From: Nocardia aurantia
GTDB lineage: Bacteria > Actinomycetota > Actinomycetes > Mycobacteriales > Mycobacteriaceae
Direction: 5' to 3'
Assembly (NCBI RefSeq): GCF_009604425.1
Contig: NZ_WEGI01000013.1
Coordinates: forward strand, 278,108-342,107
DNA length: 64,000 bases
Every line of letters begins with the position of its first letter. Position 1 is the stretch's first letter. The position numbers and the translations under genes were made by a program. Positions 57,519 to 64,000 of the stretch are shown here, piece by piece. The notes below the pieces were generated by a model, which was not told the DNA's origin, made no database searches, and worked only from the letters and a program-made list of their open reading frames with translations.

Positions 57519-57759
57519 CGGCGCGCCTCAAGTACCCGTCATCGGAGGTCTCGATCAGCTTCATCGCGTAGAGGGATGCGAGCGCCAGTGCGAACCAGTC
57601 GAAGGTGATCCGCCGTGGTGTCCTCGACGACCGCCGCCGAACACGATAGCGCTCCCACAGGGCTGACACCGACATCGGTGCGTGGAGTTCTTCGAGCAGT
57701 TCGGAACCGACCGTGATCAGGGCGCGCTCCGGCGATACTCCCTTAGTGGGCAAGAGCAT
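57505..57759 (-). CDS. ABC-3C middle component (small wHTH-like protein)
   Basis: This 84-residue protein begins MLLPTKGVSPERALITVGSE and contains RITFDWFALALASLYAMKLIE, the pattern I know from the small ABC-three-component middle component (type 6-like: LLP-K, R-L-x-x-G, FDWFVLALDxLYALG). It overlaps the upstream gene by 17 bases and the DUF2326 gene by 14, which implies translational coupling. A longer in-frame reading to 58149 runs through the upstream gene and is rejected. I take the ATG at 57759 because the family starts exactly at this Met-Leu-Leu-Pro. Confidence 0.88.
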   Translation of the reverse strand: MLLPTKGVSPERALITVGSELLEELHAPMSVSALWERYRVRRRSSRTPRRITFDWFALALASLYAMKLIETSDDGYLRRADVSQ

Positions 57760-58729
57760 CGGACACCTCCGCCTCCGACGCCGTCGCTGTGACGGCCGGC
57801 ATCTCGAAGATATGGCACGAGTCGAAAAAGTAGGACACCACCGAGAAAGCGGCATTGGCCCGTGTGCCGTCCATGCGTACATTCGGTCCGGCGATCGCCA
57901 CGTACAGCCGTTCGAGGATCTCGGCCGGATTCGATGTGACGGCTCGTGCTTCCGAGTACAGGGCTCGGAACCGGTCGCCGTGCGCGTCGTACAGTCCAGG
58001 GTCCGACGCGTCCTCATACCACCGATCGATCCGGGTCGCCAGACGCCGACCGTAGTTGAACTCGGCACGGCTGGCCTCGGGTAGTGCGTTGAAATCCATT
58101 TTGCTTGCCGGAACAGGCAGCACAGGATGTACGGATGAGACTGTGGCACTTGCGGTGCCGAGCGAGTCGAGCAGGGGGATCAGGTCGGCGAGTTCGATGT
58201 TCGCGATGCCGGGTGCTCCTGGAAACAGTTCGTCGAGGACTGTCGCTCCCAGTCCGGCGACAATGTCGAGCCACAACTTGTCCGTGTCGAAGCGCCGAAT
58301 TGTCAGTGGACGCGGGGAGGCCGGGCCATGCGCTTGCTGAAGGTCGATGATGACGGCCGATGCCCTCGGGCCGATCGGCGCGTTGGTCACGAATCGCCAG
58401 GTATGGAAGGACGGCCACTGGTCGAGTGCCCGCGCGAAGTCCTTGCCGATCTTCTTGGCGAGCTCGCGCTCCGCATCGCGGCCGGGCCGTTGTCCGTAGC
58501 AGGCATACGCGATCGTCCCGGCCTCGGCCAGCCCGTCGCATCCGCCATCGCCGAATCGGCCCGTCGGGGCCGGGTTGACGAAGTCGTCGTGAAAGCGGGC
58601 GAGCACTTTCTCGACGTAGCTCTCGAAGAGGGTGCCGGATCTGGTGCATTCCTGCTGATGGCGACTGCGGTACCAGTCGAGCCAGTTGGCGGTCGGTAAC
58701 ACCGGTATCTCCATCGCAGTCCCCCTCAT
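57743..58729 (-). CDS. ABC-3C effector protein with nuclease-like N-terminal region
   Basis: This 328-residue protein is first in the three-gene operon. Its N-terminal part has LFESYVEKVLARF (35-46), GRFGDGGCDG (58-66, Asp61 and Asp65) and AYACYGQR (74-81). It resembles the conserved GxxGDxxxDGxx...YQxYxP segment of ABC-3C C-terminal-domain proteins and, more loosely, a restriction-endonuclease-like core. The usual PD-(D/E)xK lysine is not obvious (Gln80), so nuclease activity is uncertain. The C-terminal half (about 200-328) would be the ABC-3C partner domain. ATG 58729 (GGAGG just upstream) and ATG 58714 are both possible starts. Confidence 0.78.
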   Translation of the reverse strand: MRGTAMEIPVLPTANWLDWYRSRHQQECTRSGTLFESYVEKVLARFHDDFVNPAPTGRFGDGGCDGLAEAGTIAYACYGQRPGRDAERELAKKIGKDFARALDQWPSFHTWRFVTNAPIGPRASAVIIDLQQAHGPASPRPLTIRRFDTDKLWLDIVAGLGATVLDELFPGAPGIANIELADLIPLLDSLGTASATVSSVHPVLPVPASKMDFNALPEASRAEFNYGRRLATRIDRWYEDASDPGLYDAHGDRFRALYSEARAVTSNPAEILERLYVAIAGPNVRMDGTRANAAFSVVSYFFDSCHIFEMPAVTATASEAEVSDALAH

Positions 58730-58820
58730 GCCCTCCGTGTGCGGTTCGCCGCAGCCAGGTTACCGGCAAACCAGGTGAAATAGCACTTGGGTATCAACGC
58801 GGCGTAGGCGAGTGAACTGC

Positions 58821-58877
58821 CGTGATCTGAACGCGCGCAACGGGTTTCTCAGTGCCGGGTCAGTGGGACCGCTGCGG
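58821..58877. repeat. Right direct repeat bounding the ABC-3C island
   Basis: CGTGATCTGAACGCGCGCAACG (58821-58842) copies the last codons of the response regulator (V-I-stop). GCCGGGTCAGTGGGACCGC and the following TGCGG (58854-58877) are the true sigJ 3' end. It matches 55705-55759 with 41 of 46 bases in the two conserved blocks. Confidence 0.85.
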
Positions 58878-59745
58878 TGAGGTGGGTCAGCTTGTCCGGG
58901 TTGCGGATGTAGTACAGGCCGGCGATTCGGGCGTCCTCGATTCGGGCGATCATGATGCCGTCGAGTTCGCCGTTCAGGCGGAGGGCCAGGGCCGGATTGC
59001 CGTTGATGACAACGGGTTCGGTGGTGAGGGTTTCGGCGGTGCGGGTCAGGCCGCCGGTGAGGAAGCGCAGGACGCGCTCGGCGCCGACGACGGGGCGCAG
59101 GGCGGCCTGTTTGCGGCCGCCGCCGTCGCTGAGGACGACCACGTCGGGGGCGAGGACGTCGAGCAGGCTCCGGAAGTCGCGGGTCTCCAGGGCGTGCCGG
59201 AACGAGTCCAGGGCGGCCCTGGTCTCGGCGGGGGTGACCGCGGCGCGGGGGCGGCGGGCGTCGACGTGGTTGCGGGCGCGGTAGGCGATCTGGCGGACCG
59301 CCGCGGGGGTCTTGCCGAGGGTTTCGGCGATCTCGTCGTAGTCGATGCCGAAGGCCTCGCGCAGGACGAACACCGCGCGCTCGGTCGGTGCGAGCGTTTC
59401 CAGCACCAGCATCAGGGCCATCGAGACGCTCTCGGCCAGTTCGACGTCCTCGGCGACGTCGGGGGTGGTGAGCATCGGTTCCGGGAGCCAGGGGCCCACG
59501 TAGGACTCCTTACGGCGTTGCAGGGTGCGGAGGCGGTTCAAGGACTGGCGGGTGGTCATCCGGACCAGGTACGCGCGGTGGTCGCGCACCTCGCCGAGAT
59601 CGACCCCGGTCCACCGCAACCAGGTCTCCTGCAGCACGTCCTCGGCGTCGGCGGCGGAGCCGAGCATCTCGTAGGCCACGGTGAACAGCAGGTTGCGGTG
59701 GGCGAGGAAGGTCTCGGTCGCCGGGTCCGCGGGATGGTCGAGCAT
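58849..59745 (-). CDS. sigJ: ECF41-type sigma factor SigJ
   Basis: This 298-residue sigma factor has region 2 (about 10-75, SAADAEDVLQETWLRW), region 4 (about 110-165, LAPTERAVFVLREAFGIDYDEIAETLGKTPAAVRQ) and a C-terminal SnoaL-like extension with SDGGGRK and the end motif NPDKL, both typical of ECF41 factors. In that group the extension replaces an anti-sigma factor and modulates activity. It lies 31 bp after a DoxX gene in the same direction, a usual ECF41 partner. Its last codons form part of the repeat that was duplicated when the ABC-3C island arrived. Confidence 0.94.
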   Translation of the reverse strand: MLDHPADPATETFLAHRNLLFTVAYEMLGSAADAEDVLQETWLRWTGVDLGEVRDHRAYLVRMTTRQSLNRLRTLQRRKESYVGPWLPEPMLTTPDVAEDVELAESVSMALMLVLETLAPTERAVFVLREAFGIDYDEIAETLGKTPAAVRQIAYRARNHVDARRPRAAVTPAETRAALDSFRHALETRDFRSLLDVLAPDVVVLSDGGGRKQAALRPVVGAERVLRFLTGGLTRTAETLTTEPVVINGNPALALRLNGELDGIMIARIEDARIAGLYYIRNPDKLTHLTAAVPLTRH

Positions 59746-59776
59746 GTCTCGATCCTCGCTCCGCGTGCCCTTCCGG

Positions 59777-60139
59777 TCAGAACCGGCCCCAGGCGATGAA
59801 CGCCGCGAGCACGAGATAGCCTAGGTTGAGCACGACCAGCGCGTACTGGCCGAGCCGGCCGTGGGTGATCATCGCGCCGATCATCAGTGCCACCCAGCAC
59901 AGGGCCGTTATCGGCACCAGGACCGGCGCGATGTCCAGCGCCCGGGGCAGGATCAGGCCCGCGGTGGCGAGCAGTTCGAGGACGCCCAGGGTGCGGACGA
60001 AGCCGGTCGCGGCGTGGGCGGTCCATTCCCCGCCGTGTGCCGCGGCCAGCTTCTCCTTGGGCAGGAACGTCTTGGTGATGCCGCCGGCCAGGGCCACGAC
60101 GGCCAGCAGTCCGGTGACGATCCACAGGGCGATGTTCAC
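59777..60139 (-). CDS. DoxX-family membrane protein
   Basis: This 120-residue protein has four hydrophobic segments (about 3-20, 45-65, 73-92 and 97-116) and the DoxX-like TGFVRTLGVLELLATAGLILP. The start is GTG 60139 behind AAGGAG. It is probably co-transcribed with sigJ, and DoxX proteins are frequent partners of ECF41 sigma factors. In mycobacteria DoxX takes part in a membrane oxidoreductase complex; here that role is inference. Confidence 0.88.
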   Translation of the reverse strand: MNIALWIVTGLLAVVALAGGITKTFLPKEKLAAAHGGEWTAHAATGFVRTLGVLELLATAGLILPRALDIAPVLVPITALCWVALMIGAMITHGRLGQYALVVLNLGYLVLAAFIAWGRF

Positions 60140-60154
60140 GATGTTCTCCTTGTT

Positions 60155-60217
60155 TCAGCGGTTCGTCGTGAAGACACCGCCGCCGCTGGGGCCGTAACAG
60201 CCTGTGACGGGGATCAC
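60155..60217 (-). CDS. Possible 20-codon ORF directly upstream of the DoxX gene
   Basis: A GTG at 60217 overlaps the stop of the preceding frame (GTGA) and opens a 20-residue frame, MIPVTGCYGPSGGGVFTTNR. It ends 15 bases before the DoxX start, with the DoxX ribosome binding site between. No good ribosome binding site of its own is seen; overlap coupling would have to supply initiation. I cannot say whether it is real. Confidence 0.25.
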   Translation of the reverse strand: MIPVTGCYGPSGGGVFTTNR

Positions 60218-60470
60218 CGTGTGGGTAGGTCCGGGCGCAGTGCGGGTGTGTACGTCTCCACCCTGGTGCGCAGGTCTGTGACGTGGTCCGGGCCGGCGCC
60301 CACGAACGGGTCGAGGCCGACCGGGTCCAGGCCGGCCACGCGGCCCACCCGGTCGCGGTCCACCGGATCGAACACCGGCGAATCCCGTTGATCCAGAATC
60401 TCTTTCGCCTGTCGCTGTAGGGCGGCCGCGTATCCCGGGTCCTGGGTGGCGGGGTGGGAACACAGTGTAT
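60214..60470 (-). pseudogene. Short gene fragment or remnant with coding character
   Basis: Read on the minus strand, about 85 codons up to the stop at 60214 look like a protein (for example AALQRQAKEILDQRD, SPVFDPVDRDRVGRVAGLD, RVETYTPALRPDL). No ATG, GTG or TTG start stands at its head in this frame. The pattern recalls the C-terminal end of asparagine-synthase-like proteins, which I offer only as a weak resemblance. It is best treated as the tail of a deleted gene. The rest of 60140-60633 holds no supported gene apart from the 20-codon frame. Confidence 0.35.
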
Positions 60471-60529
60471 CCGGCTGCCGATCGTTGAAAAAATCTGCGC
60501 CACAAGAGAATTCCGCGCAACCGCCGGGG

Positions 60530-60544
60530 CGGACATCATGTCCG
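60530..60544. promoter_or_regulatory. Palindrome upstream of the PPOX flavoprotein gene
   Basis: CGGACAT-C-ATGTCCG has 7-base arms around one central base, 90 bp before the PPOX ATG. It is an operator-like element of unknown binder. A TACGGT hexamer at 60621-60626 could be a -10 for a nearly leaderless transcript. Confidence 0.4.
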
Positions 60545-60633
60545 GTCCGGCGCGGCGGAGGTGATCGCGCGCCGGTCGCCCGAAACGACCGGGTTGCCGG
60601 AAATACGCGAAGTGGCGTCGTACGGTAGGAAAC

Positions 60634-61059
60634 ATGTTCACCATCAGCGATCCGAAGGTGCGCGCGTTCCTCACCGAGGGCACCCGCACCGCCAAGCTTG
60701 CGGTGACGTCTTCCGACGGGCGGCCGCTGATCAATCCGGTCTGGTTCTTCCTCGACGGCGACGATCTGGTGTTCAACACCGGCAAAGGCACGGCGAAAGG
60801 GCGGGCGATCATGCGGGATCCGCGGGTCGCGCTCTGCGTCGACCTGGAGGCGCCGCCGTACGCCTATCTCCAGGTACAGGGTGTCGCCACGCTCTCCGAG
60901 GATCCCGGGGAGCTGCTGCGCACCGCCACCGCGATCGGCGGCCGCTACATGGGGGCGGGGCGGGCCGAGGAGTTCGGCCGCCGCAACGCGGTGCCGGGTG
61001 AGCTGGTGGTCCGGGTGCGGCCCGGCAAGATCCTCGGCGGTTTCAACATGACCGGGTAG
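60634..61059 (+). CDS. PPOX-class flavin/F420-dependent oxidoreductase
   Basis: This 141-residue split-barrel protein of the pyridoxamine-phosphate-oxidase-like superfamily has the TIGR03618-type features RTAKLAVTSSDGRPLINPVWF, GTAKGRAIMRDPRVALCVD and the C-terminal PGKILGGFN. In mycobacteria and nocardiae these bind F420 or FMN and reduce or oxidise small molecules; the substrate cannot be told. The ATG follows TAGGAAAC. It is followed in the same direction by cobM, 68 bp later. Confidence 0.88.
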   Translation: MFTISDPKVRAFLTEGTRTAKLAVTSSDGRPLINPVWFFLDGDDLVFNTGKGTAKGRAIMRDPRVALCVDLEAPPYAYLQVQGVATLSEDPGELLRTATAIGGRYMGAGRAEEFGRRNAVPGELVVRVRPGKILGGFNMTG

Positions 61060-61127
61060 CGGATCGGCCGGGCCGGTGCGGTGCATACACTGCGACGACG
61101 CCGGCCCGGCTGCGGAAAGGACCCATC

Positions 61128-61886
61128 ATGACCGTGCATTTCATCGGGGCGGGCCCGGGCGCCGCCGACCTGCTGACCGTGCGGGCGGTGCGCTTGCTCG
61201 CGAATTCGCCGGTCTGCCTGTACGCGGGCACCTACCTCGATCCGGAGGTGCTCGCGCACTGTGCCCCGGGCGCCGAGCTGATCGATACGCAGCACCTGGA
61301 CCTGGATCGGATCACCGAACTGCTGGTGCGGGCGCACGCCGAGGGTAAGGATGTGGCGCGGTTGTGTTCCGGCGACCCGTCGCTGTACTCCGCCCTGACC
61401 GAGCAGACCCGCCGCCTGGACGCGCGGGGCGTGCCGTGGGACGTCACCCCGGGCGTGCCCGCCTACGCGGCCGCCGCCGCCCGGCTCGGCGCCGAACTCA
61501 CCGTGCCGGAACTCGTGCAATCGGTCGTGCTGACCCGCACCCGGGCCCGGTCCACCGCGATGCCGGAGTCGGAGGCGCTGGCCGGCTTCGCCCGCACCCG
61601 AGCCACGCTGGTGCTCCATCTGGCGATCACGCGGATCCGGGTGCTCGCGACCGAACTCGTCGCCGAGTACGGCGCCGACTGTCCCGCGGTCGTCGTGTAC
61701 CGGGCCAGTCAGCCCGAGGAGCTGGTCCTGCGCGGCACCCTGGCCGATATCGCCGATCGGGTGGAGACGGCCGGATTGCGGCAGGCGGCGGTGATACTCG
61801 TGGGCCGGGCGCTGGCGACTGCGCCGGTGTGCGCCGAATCCCATCTGTACGACCCGGCCCGCGAACGTCACACCCTCTCCGGATGA
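61128..61886 (+). CDS. cobM: Precorrin-4 C11-methyltransferase
   Basis: This 252-residue SAM-dependent tetrapyrrole methyltransferase of cobalamin synthesis methylates C11 of the corrin ring. It has the family's VHFIGAGPGAADLLTVRAVRLL, the CSGDPSLYSAL loop and TPGVPAYAAAAARLG. Length is standard for CobM/CbiF. GGAAAGGA precedes the ATG and a TACACT -10-like hexamer lies at 61086-61091, so it may have its own promoter. No other cobalamin gene is in the window. Confidence 0.93.
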   Translation: MTVHFIGAGPGAADLLTVRAVRLLANSPVCLYAGTYLDPEVLAHCAPGAELIDTQHLDLDRITELLVRAHAEGKDVARLCSGDPSLYSALTEQTRRLDARGVPWDVTPGVPAYAAAAARLGAELTVPELVQSVVLTRTRARSTAMPESEALAGFARTRATLVLHLAITRIRVLATELVAEYGADCPAVVVYRASQPEELVLRGTLADIADRVETAGLRQAAVILVGRALATAPVCAESHLYDPARERHTLSG

Positions 61887-61913
61887 CTCGATCGGTCCAG
61901 GTCGGAGGGTATG

Positions 61914-61963
61914 GCCGAAGTGTCCGAAACGGTTGCCGTACTCGGAGTTTCGGCTATCTCGGC
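61914..61963 (+). terminator. Two-part stem-loop after cobM
   Basis: Outer arms GCCGA/TCGGC (61914-61918, 61959-61963), a symmetrical 5/5 internal loop and inner arms CCGAAAC/GTTTCGG (61924-61930, 61947-61953) close a 16-base loop, 28 bases after the cobM stop. It is probably a terminator or leader structure. The remaining gap to 62265 shows no gene, no iron box and no clear promoter; a TAGATT near 62028 is the best -10 candidate. Confidence 0.5.
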
Positions 61964-62265
61964 GCGAAGTCCAGCTATGATGCACGTCGGCTATGAACCT
62001 TCCGCCTCGAAGCCCGTGTGGGGACGGTAGATTGGTCCGGTGGTCAGCAGCAACGTTCAGCGAGTGGTCTATCCGTGGCCGTCGGGCATGGTCGGTCCGA
62101 TGTAACAGCACCGGCCCATGGGGCGGATACGTCCTGTGAGCGTTTTTGTCTGATTGAAATTCGAAGTGTGTCCCGAACGCGGGCGCCACGCTGGTACAGG
62201 TGAGCGTCGCTGTCGGTGTGCCATTGGGGAGCGCCACGCGGGTGTTCCGGAAGCGAGGTTGACGG

Positions 62266-64000
62266 TTGGACCGGCTGGATTTCGGCGGAAACGGCGAAGC
62301 TGGCAACGAGGTAACCAGGCCGGTTTCGGAGGCGGACCTCTTCCCGCTGTCGCCGGCGCAGCTCGGTATCTGGTATGCCCAGCATCTGGATCCCGAGGTG
62401 CCGATCACGATCGCGCAGTACGTGGATCTGCGTGGCGCCCTCGATGTGGAGCTCCTGAGCCGCGCGGCGCTGGAGGCCTCCCGCGAGCTCGGGTCCGGTC
62501 TGTTGCGGATCGTCGAGCGCGACGGTGAGCCCCGGCAGTACGTCGACATCGACTTCGACGACCGGGTCGGCTATGTGGATCTGCGCGGGGAGTCGGATCC
62601 GGAGGCCGCGGCCGTGGCGTGGATGCGCGCGGAGTACGGGCGCCCGCTGGATGTGTTGTCGGATCGGCTGATCCGCTCGGTGGCATTGCAGCTGTCCGAT
62701 GAGCGCTGGTTCTGGTACGTGCGGGCGCATCACATCGCGATGGACGGCTTCGGCGCGATGGTGAACATGCAGCGGATCGCCGAGCGCTACACCGCCTACG
62801 TATCCGGGGCAGAGGTTCCGGATGCGAAGATCTCCGGACTGCGGTCCCTGGTCGAGAACGAACTCGCCTACCGCGACTCGCCCCGATTCCGGTCGGACCG
62901 CGAGTACTGGGCGCAGAAGGTCGCCGGGCTCGAGGCCGGATCCGGGCTGACCGGGCGGTCGGCCCCGCCGGCCGCGGCCAATCGGGTGGTCTCGGCAGCG
63001 CTGTCCGAGGACCGGCACGCGGAACTGGACGCCGCGGTGGCCCGGTTCGACTCGTCGCCGGCGGGCCTGCTGCTCGCGGCGTTCGCGACGTATCTGGCGC
63101 AGTGGACCGGAACCGACGAGGTCATCCTGAGCCTGCCGGTGACCGGGCGCGTCACGGCGGCGATGCGCCGCGCGGGTGGCGCCACGTCGAATATCGTGCC
63201 GTTGCGGTTGCGGGTCGGTCATGAGACGACGATCGCGCAGTTGCTGGCGCAGGTGACGGTCGAGGTGTCGGGGGCGTTGCGGCATCAGCGGTACCGGCAC
63301 GAGGACATCCGCCGCGACGCCGCCGGGGACGGGGTGGTGTCGACCGAGTTCTTCGGTCCGTGGGTGAACATCATGCTGTTCCACGACCAGCTCACCCTGG
63401 GTGACCTGTCGGGACAGATGCATGTGCTGTCGACCGGGTCGATCGAGGATCTGGGCGTCAACTTCTACCAGACCGAGGGCGGCACCCACACCCGCATCGA
63501 CTTCGAGACCAACCCGAACCTCTACACCGACGCCGAGACGCGCGACCACCACGCGCGGTTCCTCGAATTCTTCCAGCGCTTCGCCGCCGCCGACGCCGCG
63601 ACGGCCGTGTGGTCGTTGCCGATCACCACTGAGAGCGAACTCGATCGGACTCTCGCGGCGTGGAACGACGCGGAGCACGACGTTCCTGTCACCACGTTGC
63701 CGGTGTTGCTGGATCGGCAGATCAAGGCCACTCCGAAGCATGTCGCGCTGGCGTTCGAGGACGACACGCTCACCTACGCGGAGTTCGGTGCGCGGGTCAA
63801 CCGGCTGGCGCGGCGGTTGATCGCTGATGGTGTGGGGCCGGAATCGCTTGTCGCCCTGGGTATGCGGCGATCGCTGGACCTGGTGATCGGTATGCACGCG
63901 GTGTTGCGGGCCGGTGGCGCGTATGTGCCGATCGATCCGGATCACCCGGTCGAGCGCACCGCCTACATTCTCGACAGCGCCGATCCGGTGTGTGTGCTCA
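62266..64000 (+). CDS. NRPS with starter condensation domain (3' end outside window)
   Basis: The frame is bounded by a stop at 62260-62262. The only reasonable start is TTG 62266, 8 bases after GGAAGCGAGG. No ATG or GTG occurs in frame before the C domain. The protein begins with a C domain (from about residue 26, FPLSPAQLGIWYAQHLDPE, then catalytic HHIAMDG and FFGPWVNIM). It is of the EntF-like starter type, which joins an acyl or aryl group from a separate carrier to the first residue. An A domain follows (LPVLLDRQ, TLTYAEFGARVNRLARRL, GGAYVPIDPDH) and runs off the window. No MbtH, aryl-AMP ligase or siderophore transporter is visible, so the product class is open. Confidence 0.93.
   Translation, partial: MDRLDFGGNGEAGNEVTRPVSEADLFPLSPAQLGIWYAQHLDPEVPITIAQYVDLRGALDVELLSRAALEASRELGSGLLRIVERDGEPRQYVDIDFDDRVGYVDLRGESDPEAAAVAWMRAEYGRPLDVLSDRLIRSVALQLSDERWFWYVRAHHIAMDGFGAMVNMQRIAERYTAYVSGAEVPDAKISGLRSLVENELAYRDSPRFRSDREYWAQKVAGLEAGSGLTGRSAPPAAANRVVSAALSEDRHAELDAAVARFDSSPAGLLLAAFATYLAQWTGTDEVILSLPVTGRVTAAMRRAGGATSNIVPLRLRVGHETTIAQLLAQVTVEVSGALRHQRYRHEDIRRDAAGDGVVSTEFFGPWVNIMLFHDQLTLGDLSGQMHVLSTGSIEDLGVNFYQTEGGTHTRIDFETNPNLYTDAETRDHHARFLEFFQRFAAADAATAVWSLPITTESELDRTLAAWNDAEHDVPVTTLPVLLDRQIKATPKHVALAFEDDTLTYAEFGARVNRLARRLIADGVGPESLVALGMRRSLDLVIGMHAVLRAGGAYVPIDPDHPVERTAYILDSADPVCVL

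Noticed and set aside
57505..58149. 214-codon minus-strand protein covering the ABC-3C middle component
   Set aside because: The extra N-terminal part is a shadow frame of the upstream ABC-3C gene; family homology begins exactly at Met-Leu-Leu-Pro (57759).
58951..59799. Plus-strand open frame of over 300 codons opposite sigJ
   Set aside because: It is a Gly/Gln/Val-rich shadow of sigJ, which itself has all expected sigma-factor and ECF41 motifs.
60203..60209. ECF41 promoter (TGTCACA with a CGTC -10) before the DoxX gene
   Set aside because: CGTCACA is found on the minus strand but no CGTC follows at the required distance of about 16 bases.
60155..60520. Lasso-peptide-like precursor plus asparagine-synthase-like cyclase
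   Set aside because: The 20-residue frame has no leader and no acidic residue at ring position 7-9, and the adjoining frame is only a fragment.
61887..62265. Iron box (IdeR/DmdR operator) before the right-hand NRPS
   Set aside because: I looked for a TTAGGTTAGGCTAACC-like palindrome because the starter C domain could indicate a siderophore; none is present in this gap.

Overview
The window is high-GC actinobacterial DNA and looks like a mycolic-acid-containing member of the Mycobacteriales, most likely Nocardia or a close relative. The reasons are a leucine-catabolism operon in the same order as the Mycobacterium tuberculosis accD1-accA1-fadE19-maoC-citE block, a PPOX-family (F420-type) flavoprotein, a two-domain Mce3R-like TetR regulator, an ECF41/SigJ sigma factor and very large NRPS genes. 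I assign the genus by gene content only.

Layout. Bases 1-36653 hold two giant, translationally coupled NRPS genes: the 3' part of one (open at base 1) and a complete 8278-residue partner ending in a thioesterase. Together they show twelve carrier domains in the window. By-eye specificity codes predict three serines and one threonine; the remaining codes I cannot assign. One module carries a dead, truncated adenylation domain. The gene boundary falls between the C and A domains of one module, and the two protein ends there carry matching degenerate A-like tails. Two very short ORFs (24 and 46 codons) with strong ribosome binding sites and a shared C-terminal motif follow the NRPS and end at a strong stem-loop.

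Bases 37135-42884 hold an NrtR-like NUDIX regulator with a palindromic operator, a YkcB/ArnT-like membrane glycosyltransferase, a double TetR regulator, an SRPBCC protein and a second TetR regulator. The last of these is divergent from the leucine/itaconate-type operon (42980-49192: methylcrotonyl-CoA carboxylase beta and alpha, acyl-CoA dehydrogenase, MaoC hydratase, CitE-like lyase). That operon is followed by acetoacetyl-CoA synthetase (49600-51654), which would reactivate the acetoacetate released by the lyase. Two intergenic minisatellites lie in this stretch (49189-49404 and 51837-51925).

Bases 51959-55714 hold a MacB-type ABC transporter divergent from a NarL-type histidine kinase and response regulator. 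Bases 55773-58729 hold a three-gene, overlapping ABC-three-component (ABC-3C) conflict system: a DUF2326 ATPase, a small middle component, and a protein with a nuclease-like N-terminal region. This visibly lower-GC island sits between ~55-bp imperfect direct repeats. Each repeat copies the junction of the response-regulator 3' end and the sigJ 3' end, which is good evidence of insertion.

Bases 58849-61886 hold sigJ (ECF41), a DoxX membrane protein, a short degenerate region, a PPOX flavoprotein and cobM. From 62266 a further NRPS begins with a starter-type C domain and runs off the window.
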